DNA of 64,000 nt. Origin: Rapana venosa (Eukaryota > Mollusca > Gastropoda > Neogastropoda > Muricidae). Each line of letters starts with the position of its first letter. Position 1 is the stretch's first letter. A model generated the notes under the pieces. It did not search any database. It was not told the origin of the DNA and saw nothing but the letters and a program-made list of their open reading frames with translations. A program made the position numbers and the translations under genes. The DNA is taken from NCBI GenBank assembly GCA_028751875.1, contig CM054155.1, positions 44,626,421-44,690,420 on the forward strand, read 5' to 3'. This document shows, in pieces, positions 55,001 to 64,000 of this stretch.

Positions 55001-58000
55001 GAATAGATACAAAAGAAGCCATGCCATTATTTCAATCATTAATTTAGCTATATATACACATTTAACTATGTATGACTGTGTGTATAACTTTCAGTTTCTG
55101 ACAGAATCAATCAAATCATACTATATATCCGATGCTTTGCCCCTCACCATGAAATAAAAAGAGAAAGCTTTTGATTATTATTACCTCTCCACAGCATTTA
55201 CAACTTTTTTCTATTTTATTAATTCTTCCCCCTCCCCCCCAAAAGCTGCTTTGATAGAAACAGTGATCAAAGGAAGCATACATGCAACTGTTCACACATG
55301 GCAACATCACCTTGAAGAAATGGGAGGGAAAACCTCTAAAATGGTTTGGACTGAGCAATATATTTATATATATGATTATCTTTCAAATCATATTTTGCTT
55401 TATAAATCAGTCAGAACAATGGTCTATGAAAAGTGTTCATTATGTGCTTGCAGACATGTAGATGTACACATGTATGTATGCACGCACGTGTGCACGCACG
55501 TACACACACACACTGATAGCAAATCCCTGAATACTCACCTCAATGGGAGCCCATGTCAGATGAGCATCCTCCTTTGGTTTACCTGAAAACAGATAAAGAA
55601 AGATACACAGTAATACTTGTCTTCTCACTAGCTAAACACCGCTGACCAACATAAACCTTTTGCCATACTCATGTCTATTCCATTACAGGAGAAAACACAT
55701 ATTACAGTATCCTTTAGAAAATAACAACAGTAACCTCTCTACATGAGGCAACTATCAAAGAACCTATATCATTGTGTACACACATGTATTTAATCATATC
55801 ACAAGCAAAGACTAAAATTGGGATGAAAAAAATGGCTCTTAATTAAACAGATCACTGTCGCTGAAATAAAACAAGCTTAAGAGTTGTTTTTGTAAAAAAA
55901 AAAGCAGAAAAAGAAAAGCTGACTGTTTGATAAATCTTTTCCACAATGATGAGGCACCTAATGTCAGCTGGTAAGCTATGCTTCACATATTTATGCAATG
56001 ATGTATGAGGGAATATCAGGGATGTACAAGTGAATAGACAACTTGGGCTTTGACACTTCATCTTTGTATAGTCCTGTTTTTTTCATTTCTGTGTTTGTGT
56101 GATTTTTGTCTGTTGTTGTTCGTTTGTTAATGATTTTAGTAGTTGGTTTGTTTGTTGGTTTTCCTGGGGGAAAGGGGGTCACCTACTCCCTAGGATCAGC
56201 AGAGGTCATGTATAATATAATAATAATAATAAATGGAATTTATATAGCGCTACATCTTGCAGAGAAAGTCCAAGCACTTATAATATAAACAGCAATATTC
56301 TTCATGAAGAAACCCGATAATGACACTCAAATAAAAATCTGAATACTCACTTTTGTTGAATTCTCCACCTCTCAGTGTGTGAATATATTCTTGAATCTGG
56401 CAACAACAACAACAACACAAAGGCAATGAAATTTAGATATGTAAAAAAGACCAAAGCAGCAGAAAAACCAAAACATGTAGACTGTAAAATGAATAAACAG
56501 CGTACATAAACTTCATGATCTGTTAACTGAGTAAATAATGAAAAAAAGCATACCTGGCTACATCAACAACACTAAGTACATAAAACGAACAAGCCGTCTG
56601 GTAAAAAACAAACAACAACACACACAAAAACACCCAACCAAAAACAATGAAAGTCTCAGTTTAACAAAAACCAAATAACACCAAAGAAAGAGTAAAGCAG
56701 ATATAAAAATGTTTGGAATATCAAGACAATTGAAAAAGTAATAATAATAGAGAACCAATATAACCTGTTTTCTTCATTTTAGTATTTGTTATGATCAAAA
56801 GGGTTTATGGAGAACGGGGGGGAGGTTTGCTGTTGTTGTGGGTTTTTGTTTTTTTACCTTACTGATGAGGGTAGGTGTTTATTTATTTTTTCCAAAAATC
56901 GATCACAATATCAAGGATATGTAAACAGATATATTTCAAACAAAAATACATATTACATGTAAATTAGATGTGATTAAAAAGCAAAGCCCAAAGCTGTTCT
57001 AGTACACTCTTTCGTTTACACATGCATGCACATAATCATATGCTCACACAGACACATAATTTGCAATACTCAACATAAAATTCAACATTCAATAAACAAA
57101 CTATTATGATTTTATCTATGCATACAGAGACGGGATAGCTCAGTGGTCGGAGCACTCGCTTTCCCCAACCAAGTTAAGCAGCGTCGAGCGTGGTTACCAG
57201 TTGGATGGGTGACCGTTTGCGCGCCTTGGCTTCAGTACAGTTCCCCCAGCTGTAAATGGGTACCTGCCCTCTTTAGGGTCAGGGAAGGTAAAGCAGCGAG
57301 GGAGAGGAGATGGGCGCCGCCCTCAATATGCTGGCCCTAGAGAAGTGAGGTCTCTGACGCCTCGCTCCCCTACGACCTTATAGGTTATGGGACTCCTTTA
57401 CCGTTACCTTTTATACAGAGAAAGGTAAAATATGAAATGTCCAAAATCTTATGTAAGTTCAATAATCAGTTAATAAACCAAGGTTTTTTGCTATAAGGTC
57501 CATGAAAAATACACAAACAGGCTAACTGCTCACATCTGATTTCAAACAACTTCAAGAACAAACCAACCAACCTCCTGCTTTGATCTGGTAGGAATCAGCT
57601 TGCACAGACTGTCCCAGTCCTGATGGGAATACCTGAATCCAAACAAACAGCACAGGGCTGTCTTAGTGAACACAAAGACATTTTAAAGAATAAATTATCT
57701 AAACTGAAAGAATAAAAAGAGGTTACCACAAAATACACGTTTCAAATTAAAACAACAATTGGTATCAAATACTAAAAATGTCAAAATCAAACTAAAAAAA
57801 AAAAGGTTGAAGAAAAACTGAAAATATGTAAAGCTAAGTTGAAAAACCAAAAGAAAACGTATCAAAATATAAAGAAATTCTGATTTGGGGTGTGTGTGCG
57901 AGTACAGGTGGAAATTGTGGTTCTGTGTGTGTGTGTGTGTGTGTGTGGCGTGTGTGTGTGTACAGGTGGAACAAAAGTTATGCACACCACAATCATCTAC

Positions 58001-58371
58001 AATTCCTCTACACAACATTTTACACCCTACATGAAGGAATCATTCACATCAAATGAACCTTTCCCTAACTTTTTCAAATATTATAAAGAATAAAACTTAC
58101 TTCTGAAGACCCTGAAGCAGCATTTTTTTCTCCCGGAGGGACCAAATCTTGCAAGGAGCGCCTTTCCCTTCTGTCACAATCTTGACATAGGCTTCAGTTT
58201 TCCTTGACCAGTTCCTTCTTTGCCTGGGGGCAGCTGCTCCACCTCCCTGCTCCTTGGGTGGTCGCCCTGGACCTCTTCGTCTGGCACTGGCAGTCTTCAA
58301 GCGGGGTCCACGTATGTCATGAATGCTTATCTTCTGCTCTGCTGCACTCTGCGGTTTCATCTTGAATTTAA
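47097..58371 (-). CDS. SNAPC2: snRNA-activating protein complex subunit 2 (SNAPC2), eight coding exons
   Basis: A minus-strand gene of about 1170 codons over eight coding exons. SNAPC2 is a subunit of the nuclear complex that binds the proximal sequence element of snRNA promoters for RNA polymerases II and III. Seen here: a Myb-like segment at residues 71-86 (KIWSLREKKMLLQGLQ), APIESWLDM at about 134-142, DYGKLYRYI at about 184-192, PELSPLEAAIIADLMHAL at about 203-220, and NPFCVPIRLL at about 387. I recall the same blocks in the same order in human SNAPC2 (W-S-REK, API-E-W, KIYKYL, PELS-E-A-DL, NPF-VPL-LL). Introns are phase-consistent through exon 7. AT-hook-like GRP motifs lie in exon 1 (RRRGPGRPPK) and exon 8 (KRKRGRPR). 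About 780 residues after NPFCVP are extra compared with the ~330-residue human protein and look disordered. Exon 8 has a frame conflict at its start. Confidence 0.85.
49890..50180 (-). repeat. Interspersed repeat F, in SNAPC2 last intron
   Basis: Reverse copy: ATAGCATCCCCACCTTCTGG, TGTTTCTGCCTTGTTCATTT, TCTTCCAGAAAGATTTAAAA and TGACTTGTCAGGTGCTAAAT. Confidence 0.65.
50690..50795 (+). repeat. Interspersed repeat F, 5' part
   Basis: TTGTTGTCTGTCATATGAGT, CACCTGACAAGTCAGGCCCA and CGCATCCAACTTC. Confidence 0.6.
51160..51245 (-). repeat. SINE-A fragment
   Basis: AGTTGGAGTTCCAAGGCTCA, AATGGTGAGATTTTGCCCAC and ATCCACATTCCAACTTC. Confidence 0.5.
51250..51600 (+). repeat. Interspersed repeat F, longest intact copy
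   Basis: About 350 bases: CTTCGTTGTCAAACGCTCAG, TTGTCTGTCATATGAGC, TGACAAGTCAGGCCCAGCAC, CTTCGGCATGGGAGG, AGGCAGAAACAAAGAGATCT, TTTCAGAAGGTGGGGGTGCT and ATACTGACAGGCCCCCAGCA. No tRNA-like head is seen. Confidence 0.7.
51605..51885 (-). repeat. SINE-B, reverse
   Basis: TTTTGTCATCCATTCCTACT, CATGCAATGGCCTGCTCTTC, GTTGACACTGATGTTAACTC and a head with AGAGCTGACCACTAAGCTAT. Confidence 0.65.
52045..52078 (+). repeat. 34-base poly(C) tract
   Basis: Uninterrupted C run in the SNAPC2 last intron, G-rich in the transcript. Confidence 0.9.
52330..52423 (+). repeat. SINE-A, 3' part
   Basis: AGCTGGAATGTGACTACCTT, ATACGCAAAATCTCACTATC and AGATCTCTAGCCAAAGAACA. Confidence 0.6.
53012..53182 (-). CDS. SNAPC2: SNAPC2 exon 7
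   Basis: An exon of 171 bases encoding EAAIIADLMHALGDSLRMSD, TSLQRKVMCWKYKMLNYKFE and YDDVRGSLDRIRKALTN plus one base. Acceptor TGGTTCAG, donor GTAAGACA. It continues PELS into EAAIIADLM as in vertebrate SNAPC2. Confidence 0.88.
54282..54305 (+). repeat. 24-base poly(C) tract
   Basis: Uninterrupted C run about 80 bases downstream of SNAPC2 exon 6 in transcription order. Confidence 0.9.
54386..54530 (-). CDS. SNAPC2: SNAPC2 exon 6
   Basis: An exon of 145 bases encoding VFSMIGHFANFSQTSDNS, VPDYGKLYRYIAAIMDES and LTMPELSPL plus one base. Acceptor CTTTCAG, donor GTGAGTGC. It holds the conserved KLYRY block. Confidence 0.88.
54843..54911 (-). CDS. SNAPC2: SNAPC2 exon 5
   Basis: Sixty-nine bases encoding SWLDMSSEMVHYEQIDLSNI then LGR. 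Acceptor TGATTTCAG, donor GTGAGTGC. Phase 0 at both ends. Confidence 0.85.
55539..55582 (-). CDS. SNAPC2: SNAPC2 exon 4
   Basis: Forty-four bases encoding SKPKEDAHLTWAPIE, with its first codon split with exon 3. Acceptor GTTTTCAG, donor GTGAGTATTC. It carries the conserved API-E. Confidence 0.85.
56220..56285 (-). repeat. Short ATATAGCGC-type repeat, copy 3
   Basis: AATAATAATAAATGGAATTT, ATATAGCGCTACATCTTGCA. Reverse orientation relative to 61297, in a SNAPC2 intron. Confidence 0.65.
56351..56396 (-). CDS. SNAPC2: SNAPC2 exon 3
   Basis: Forty-six bases encoding IQEYIHTLRGGEFNK plus one base; compare IRVFLQQLKG in the vertebrate protein. Acceptor TTGCCAG, donor GTGAGTATTC. Confidence 0.85.
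57130..57412 (+). repeat. SINE-E, tRNA-like plus 5S-rRNA-like head, copy 2
   Basis: Head GACGGGATAGCTCAGTGGTC, then CAAGTTAAGCAGCGTCGAGC and GTTGGATGGGTGACCG, which follow the 5S rRNA order (AAGCTAAGCAGGGTCGGGCC, TTGGATGGGAGACCG). The body has AAATGGGTACCTGCCCTC and ATATGCTGGCCC and ends in TTTACCGTTACC. It is flanked by ATACAGAG on both sides (57122-57129 and 57413-57420). It lies in the intron between SNAPC2 exons 2 and 3, antisense to the gene. Confidence 0.85.
57572..57632 (-). CDS. SNAPC2: SNAPC2 exon 2
   Basis: Sixty-one bases. It completes the Lys codon and encodes YSHQDWDSLCKLIPTRSKQE, continuing the Myb-like fold. Acceptor GGATTCAG, donor GTTGGT (weaker than the others). Ends in phase 0. 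Confidence 0.8.
57890..57965. repeat. (GT)n microsatellite
   Basis: Two GT runs around a short spacer (ACAGGTGGAAATTGTGG, with GTACAGGTGGAAC repeated after the second run), in SNAPC2 intron 1. Confidence 0.8.
58101..58371 (-). CDS. SNAPC2: SNAPC2 exon 1 (first coding exon)
   Basis: Bounded by acceptor TTTCTACAG and donor GTAAGTTTTA. The ATG is at 58360-58358, 11 bases into the exon, so an upstream non-coding exon is required. It encodes MKPQSAAEQKISIHDIRGP, the AT-hook-like segment, and the Myb-like KIWSLREKKMLLQGLQ. Ends with two bases of a Lys codon. Confidence 0.85.
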
Positions 58372-58454
58372 CTGTAGAAAGAAAAATGATTAAATCACAG
58401 TTACACATAACATTAATCATGCGACAACAGCAGTACCATTGTCTATTAATTTCC

Positions 58455-58725
58455 TATTCCCCTGTGTGGATGCCTGGGGCTTGTCAGTATAGTATAAACT
58501 TTAAATAGCATTCCCACCTTCTGTGCTATCTTTTCCATCCCTCTGTTTCTACCTTGTTCAGTTCCTGTCACCTCTGCCTTTTGTCCAGAAAGACTTAAAA
58601 GATAACAATCTTCTCCCATGCTGAAGTTGCATGTATACTAGTTATAGGCAGCACAATGCATTTTTGTTCATATGATAGGCAAGAATAGTTTTATTAGTTG
58701 CTGTCTGAGAGTTCGATGACGAAGA
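58455..58725 (-). repeat. Interspersed repeat F, in the SNAPC2 5' intron
   Basis: Reverse copy: ATAGCATTCCCACCTTCTG, AAAGACTTAAAAGATAACAA and ACAATGCATTTTTGTTCATA, then GTTGCTGTCTGAGAGTTCGA. Confidence 0.65.
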
Positions 58726-59491
58726 AGAATTCTCTATGATTGTGGCTTTTTTGTTGTTGTTTTTTTTCAACAGAATATTGCCAGAAATATTTCTTGTTGC
58801 TGTGCACACAAGACCAAGGTCATTATCATATATCTGAAAAACTAACCAAATGGATATAAAATCAGCAATATTACCTCTTGACCTGTCTCATATTTTACTG
58901 GTTTAAGTGTTGTTTATTGAATTTTAGTTAAACTTAAAGATGCATTGTGATGTTTACAAATCCTACTCTACCTATTCATCAATAACCAATATAACAAACC
59001 ATTACTCAGGGTTTAAAATAACCATAATTACTAAATTAGGCCTAGTGCCCATCCTACACACCTCTGTATTATAACCACAAGACCTGGAAGTCATTTTGAA
59101 TAGGATTGTAGTTTCAGTGGAGCTGTTCAATTTAGGGGGCTCCACTATCAACCAACCATCTCTGCAACCTCGAATTATAAGTGCTATGCTAGCATACCGA
59201 GTCACATTCTGGTAGCCTATTGGGTCGTCTCTTTCTCAGTTTCTGTTGTCAACATAAGCATGCATTTAAAGATATATATTTTCCAACAAAAATTATGCGC
59301 CAACATAGCCTAATGCCTTCAACTTATATTCAGTAACTCTACTTTCTGCTGTAATCTAAACCAATTCATTCGCTTCACAAATGCAATAGAAACACACCAA
59401 CTGGGCATATACAGGGGAAATTAAAAGGGAAGTTATTCAATTTCAGTACCATTAAAAAGCATAGGTTCAAAATGTCGATAAATTTACAAAC

Positions 59492-59640
59492 CTGCAATGA
59501 TATCACGCAGTCGCCAACCAGGAATTTTAAACGTTTGGTGCAAATAAAATTTGTTGAAATTGTATGACCGCAGGTGTACCGCAAAAATTAATCTGCCTTC
59601 ATTGCCAATGTTCTTACATGTAGAAATTAATGGCTCCACA
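59492..59640 (-). other. SNAPC2: Candidate non-coding first exon of SNAPC2
   Basis: The coding exon at 58371 starts with an acceptor only 11 bases before the ATG, so a non-coding exon must lie upstream. On the minus strand the sequence GATATCATTGCAG|GTTTGTAAAT at 59500-59485 offers a plausible donor, and the start would lie just below the ZNF143-like site at 59662. The start edge given here is a guess. Confidence 0.3.
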
Positions 59641-59661
59641 TCTGCTACCGCGTATAGGCCT

Positions 59662-59684
59662 ACAGAATTCTGGGAAATGTGATT
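59662..59684 (-). promoter_or_regulatory. ZNF143/Staf-like promoter site
   Basis: On the plus strand ATTCTGGGAAATGTGAT resembles the reverse of the Staf/ZNF143 consensus (ACTACAATTCCCAGAATGC). It lies upstream of SNAPC2 in the right place for a promoter. In vertebrates this factor activates snRNA genes and many housekeeping promoters, so a link to SNAPC2 would be fitting, but this is inferred from one match. Confidence 0.35.
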
Positions 59685-59689
59685 TTAGG

Positions 59690-60839
59690 AGGAGGTCCTA
59701 GTCTAAATACCGAAATCACTGCTAAAAATCTATGACATAACCACAATGCATATTCTACTGTTGTGCTGTTCGGTACATATCAATTCTACTGCACAAATAG
59801 ATCTCTGGTCGAGAAAAAATAGTCTCTACTATTCAGGCTATATTTGTAATTGTAATTCTTAGGAGTTGGCCGTCTACAGAACCACGGTACATAATTATTA
59901 TAGCCCGTCATCACGAGGTTGCTATTTACCGAAACCCCGCAAAAGCACGTCAGATTTCGATAAGGTTTCGGCAAGTCTGTATTTTTACTGGAACCGAAAA
60001 TCCTGAGGCTACACACCGGTATTAAAAAAATCACTCTTTTCCTTCTGTTTTTCTATGTAACTCTTATATTCATACCGCACGCACTAAGGCATCCACAGAA
60101 ATAAAAACCACTTTTTGTGAAAGACTAGCCTCTGACTCAAAACTCATGTGATTTTGAACAAATTTGGTAGGTTTGAAATTTTTTTATTTTTCAGCAAACA
60201 CTGTACCCCCTCAGTCCTTTGTCGTCTGCTAGCTTCCTTACCGCAATATGCATGCGCGGGGTCAACGCTGTAGGAATACAGGCAAACCTCATTTGATGGT
60301 TATTTCCAACTTTCTCGTGACTACCTGGTATTGCTCTATGTCCTCAATCCAAAAACCAAGTGCACAGTGCATCATTTCATGCTTTAAAAAATCTGTGAAA
60401 ATCACCAACAGTTTTTTCCACTCGCACTCTGTAGCCTGATGACTGCCTTATTTTGATAGTCCCCCCTGTTTTCTGCACGCACATAATTATGTGCCCTTCG
60501 TAGCTTTACAACTCCATCAAGCAGAGTCTAATTTAATGTTTCCCTATATCAGCCCCCCCCTCCCCCCCAAAAAATGTATGTCGTTCATTTCGGATCTACA
60601 CTGTTAGAGATATTTTTCTTTCTTTTCAATTTTTTAAAAATATATTTTAATTGTAATCCTCATTCTTGATCTTCTGCACTATCATTATTGTTGAATAAGC
60701 CTGGTCCATGATATATTTCTGTCTACTGTTTCAGTTACTTGTATACTTTATCTTATAGTACATGAGTATTTTGCCTGCCACATAAGATCCATCACTCCTG
60801 ACAGTGTATATATACATACCATAGCCTTGTATTGTCCAT
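59690..60839. other. Region upstream of SNAPC2; no gene seen
   Basis: AT-rich sequence with a short poly(C) run near 60555-60568. No exon or shared repeat is recognised. Confidence 0.5.
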
Positions 60840-60905
60840 TAATAATAATAAATAATAATAATACATGGAACTTATATAGTGCTATATCTTGAAAAGACAA
60901 ACTCA
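60840..60905 (-). repeat. Short ATATAGCGC-type repeat, copy 4
   Basis: AATAATAATAATACATGGAA, TTATATAGTGCTATATCTTG and AAAAGACAAACTCATTACC. Confidence 0.65.
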
Positions 60906-61039
60906 TTACCGAGTATAAGCTTATTATCATTACTATGTATAAACATATGTCTTCACTTTTCCTCTTTACATCTGTTATTTTCAAAGTGTGTGTGTGTACT
61001 TGCATGCATGCATTTATTTTTTTAATTATTTTATTTTAT

Positions 61040-61155
61040 TCTTTTATATCGAGGATAATGGAATAAGCACTTATGTGCTTTTTTTTTTACATCCAGTCCC
61101 CGTGTGTATACAGATTTGTGAAATCTGTCACCTGTTCTCACCGGCACACAATGTA
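61040..61155 (-). repeat. SINE-B, 3' end only
   Basis: ATATCGAGGATAATGGAATA, TTACATCCAGTCCCCGTGTG and TTCTCACCGGCACACAATG, then cut and followed by a GT/CA-rich stretch. Confidence 0.7.
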
Positions 61156-61296
61156 TGCATGTGTGTGCGCGCGTACACATGCGTGCATGTGTGTTTGTGC
61201 GTGTATGCACATATGTGTGTAACTCAATAGAGTTAACAGGAACAAATCATTGCCACTGTCTAAGTCTACCCAGGAGGAACAGTGAAGTTTAATAGG

Positions 61297-61372
61297 CAGG
61301 CTTTGATTTGTTGCTTTACAAGATTCAGCGCTATATAAATTCCATACATTATTATTATTATTATTATAAATC
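61297..61372 (+). repeat. Short ATATAGCGC-type repeat, copy 5
   Basis: GATTTGTTGCTTTACAAGAT, TCAGCGCTATATAAATTCC and ATTATTATT. Confidence 0.7.
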
Positions 61373-61390
61373 TGTTTCAGAGCTTTTCCT

Positions 61391-61710
61391 GTACCTGTGA
61401 AGATAATGATCAATATAATCAACATAACCAAATGCATCAGTACATACATGAATGCATCATTACTGCTGTACCTGTGAAGGTAATGATCAATGTAACCAAC
61501 ACAACTGATTGTTCCAGTATAGCTTTACCTGTAAAGATAATGACGCATATAATCAAAACAACTGAATGTATCAAAACAGGTGTATCTGTGAAGACAATGA
61601 TCAATATAACGAACACAACTGAATATATCAATACAGGTGTACCTTTGAAGATAATGGCTAATGTAACTAGCATAACTGAATGTATCCACATAGCTGATGT
61701 GTGTGAGCAT
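61391..61710. repeat. 57-base minisatellite, five units, open in both directions
   Basis: Units opening (TA)CCTGTGAAGATAATG start at about 61391, 61468, 61525, 61582 and 61639; the last four are 57 bases apart and the first unit is 20 longer. Because 57 is 19 codons, a repeating peptide frame stays open on both strands. No initiation context, signal peptide or conserved residue pattern supports translation. Confidence 0.8.
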
Positions 61711-61734
61711 ACCTTTCCTGTACACTGGTGCTTA

Positions 61735-62060
61735 CCTGAGGCAACGCCAGGGGCTCTTTCAGTGTAAACAGCATCCCCACTTTCTGGAAATTCTGTGCTA
61801 GAAGAATTTCCCCTTTTCTATCACTCCGATTCTGTCTATGAGCAGACATTTCATGTACACAAGTGATTTCCTGTGGCGATGCCAGGGGCTCTTTCAGTAT
61901 AAAAAAAAAGTATCCCCACTTTCTGGAAATATAAATTTCCCCTTTTCTATCACTCTGTCTTTTTCCTTACCTGTCTATTCTGAATCTGTTTTATTTTCTT
62001 TCAACCCATTCTCCCACTTCTTTTCAAGCAAATCTGACAAATATTTGATTTTTGCATTTT
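61735..62060 (-). repeat. Two adjacent repeat F pieces
   Basis: GCATCCCCACTTTCTGGAAA occurs at about 61770, and TATCCCCACTTTCTGGAAAT at about 61911, each followed by TTTCCCCTTTTCTATCACTC. The first piece is short. The second continues to AAGCAAATCTGACAAATA. Confidence 0.6.
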
Positions 62061-62109
62061 CACATGCATTTACAGGCACAGGGGTCAGGCGCTGAGTATC
62101 CAACCCAGC

Positions 62110-62450
62110 AAGGCTGGGGCCAGTGGTTAGATTAATTCTGGAGGCCTGGATCCAGCCACTATCAAGACACCCATTCCAGGGTTTTTTTCTCCTGGAGTTA
62201 ACGTCAGTGGCGACTCCACTCCCCCAAAAGTCCTTGGGTTAAGGACATAAACCAAGGTCCCATGTATGAACGTATATAGAACATCTTGCACACACATTAA
62301 AACCTGTTCCGCTTTTCAGAAGAGTAAGCCATTTGTGCCAGAGGGAACGGATGACAAAATTTACAAAATCAAATGCGCATGGGGACTGGATGTAAAAAAA
62401 ACAAAAACACCCACACGAGTGATTATTCCATTATCCTTGAAATGAAAGAG
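62110..62450 (+). repeat. SINE-B, forward, left arm of an inverted pair
   Basis: GGCTGGGGCCAGTGGTTAG (head), TGGAGTTAACGTCAGTGGCG, AACATCTTGCACACACATTA and TATTCCATTATCCTTGAAAT at the 3' end. Confidence 0.75.
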
Positions 62451-62554
62451 TAATTATATAAAATAAATAAAACCAACACAACTATGTACATGGGTGCATG
62501 AATGCCAAGAAGAGTATATATAGCACAGCCATCTGTCCTTTGCTGTTTAGAAAG

Positions 62555-62893
62555 ATTTATTTTATTTATATCGAGGATAATGGAATAAGCACTTATGTGC
62601 TTTTTTACAATCAGTCCCCGCGTGTATGTGGTTTTGTAAATTGTCATCTGTTCCCACCAGCACACAATAGCATACTCTTACGAAAAGCGGAACAGGATTT
62701 TAACATGTGTGCAAGATGTTCTGTGTGCCTTCGCACACGGGCCTCGGTTATAGTCTCATCCGAAGGACTTTTGGGGAGAGTGGAGTCGGCACTGATGTTA
62801 ACTCCAGGGGAAAATATCCCCTTGAACGGGAATAAAATCCGAGTTGTCAGATTGCGAGCGCAATGTTCTAACCACTAGGCTATCCCGTCCCCC
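62555..62893 (-). repeat. SINE-B, reverse, right arm of an inverted pair
   Basis: ATATCGAGGATAATGGAATA, GTGTGCAAGATGTTCTGTGT, GTCGGCACTGATGTTAACTC and the head GTTCTAACCACTAGGCTATC then CCGTCCCC. It mirrors the forward copy 62110-62450 across a spacer of about 105 bases. Confidence 0.8.
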
Positions 62894-64000
62894 GATAGAT
62901 CCTGAACATGTGATACATTGTATATAATATTTTTTAATTTTTTATTTATACCTCTTTCAGTCACAGCAGATTTTTCTATACTGGGGTATACTGGCACAGG
63001 CACAGCTAGAAAGTCAAAAGCTTTCCTGTAGGTGACTGCAGGCCTACAATGCACGACAAGGTCTCCTCCTTTCTGTCATAAACTACCACATGTATTTTCT
63101 GACCCACAATGTACAGAAAGGTGCATTCATTTGCGACACTCCACCATGAAATGAGTTGCATTGCACCTGACCCAGTTTTCCGCTATTAGCCATTTTAGGC
63201 AGGTGGGGGTCATGCTGTCGATTTTGAATGATTATAAAACTACAGCCATTCTTCTACCTTGTACTGAAATATCAAGGCAGAATTTTCTTTCCTTTTGCTT
63301 TAAAATCGCGTTTAAAAACACCTTAGCCCTCATTCTGACCACTGATTTCAATGCAAAACTTGTCAATTTCTTGTTTTGTTACTTCCTGCAGTCCATCATT
63401 TCAATTTTGTAATAACTTTTCATGGAATTGTCTGATTTTCAATCTTTTTGGGTATTGAAAAGCCTATTTGATGCAAGTTAATAACACCGTAACAACTAAA
63501 AAGAATAATTAAAAAAATAAAATAAAAATTCATCTGAGTACTTTGATTTGTTGCTTTACAAGATTCAGCGCTATATAAATTCCATACATTATTATTAAAA
63601 ATTTACCTCCAGTGCAAAATGACTCGTGATGTGAGCGTCACATTTAGTACACTAGCATAGGTAAATTTGTGTGCCACTTTGTAGAAAATGAACAGCCGCT
63701 TTTAAAGAAACATTTTCCACTGGTTTGTCCACATTGCATAGTTTGTTGTTTCAGACATGGACAAAATATTTCCATGTTGCTATCATCAATACTGTTGCTG
63801 TGTGTTCCCAATGGCCACCAGTCTGAAAAGGGTGGGGAAAAGACAGGTTAGCATGTAAGGCTGACAGGGGTTCTTCAGTATAACAACTTTCCACTAAAGT
63901 GTGATACAGTCAAGAGGTTGTCAGTACAAGTGTAGGATAGGTGTGGCACAAGTAGGAAAGGCATAATGTACATGTGGAGGGGGTAGGGTCCGTGCAGAAC
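62894..64000. other. No gene seen
   Basis: AT-rich sequence. The only repeat recognised is the short ATATAGCGC-type piece at 63540-63597 (TTGTTGCTTTACAAGATTCA, GCGCTATATAAATTCC). Confidence 0.5.

Noticed and set aside
57150..57240. Possible 5S rRNA gene
   Set aside because: Only part of 5S is present, it follows a tRNA-like start, and it continues into a repeat body with target duplications.

Overview
This is eukaryotic, animal-type DNA. It has spliced genes with GT-AG introns, a low gene density, very many tRNA-derived SINEs, decayed non-LTR retrotransposons, and microsatellites and long poly(G)/poly(C) tracts throughout. The repeat types and the one recognisable gene fit a marine lophotrochozoan, most likely a mollusc and possibly a gastropod. 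That placement is inference. No bacterial operon, CRISPR array or intact RNA gene was seen.

Layout. (1) 1-7.4 kb, minus strand: the 5' part of an unrecognised secreted-protein gene, with a TATA box, a signal-peptide exon and two further exons. It runs off the left edge. Its 5.9-kb intron carries a decayed minisatellite, a ~1-kb tandem duplication with two broken THAP-like coding pieces, and SINEs. (2) 7.7-14 kb: a head-to-tail pile of minus-strand copies of one LINE family, each ending at a (TC)n tract. One copy is interrupted by a broken RTE-type retrotransposon and by a SINE, both with target-site duplications. (3) 18.3-19.1 kb, plus strand: an apparently intronless gene for a cysteine-rich single-pass membrane protein. 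(4) 24.5-26.6 kb, plus strand: a pipsqueak-like helix-turn-helix exon, then a gene of unknown function with one frame break. (5) 27.67-35.9 kb: corrupted-looking sequence rich in homopolymers. Its first part is a collinear second copy of 22.44-27.67 kb that lacks the ~1.2 kb holding the unknown gene. The rest includes a nearly complete but garbled LINE ending at 36.99 kb. (6) 37-46.5 kb: more LINE fragments and SINEs. (7) 47.1-58.4 kb (5' UTR perhaps to 59.7 kb), minus strand: an eight-exon gene recognised as SNAPC2, a subunit of the snRNA-activating protein complex, with a very long extra C-terminal region. (8) 59.7-64 kb: repeats and no recognised gene.

The genes do not form a functional cluster. 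The most informative points are the SNAPC2 gene model with its frame conflict, the two unrecognised surface/secreted protein genes, the LINE family that always sits on (TC)n tracts, the tandem copy with and without a gene, and a SINE with a tRNA-like plus 5S-rRNA-like head.
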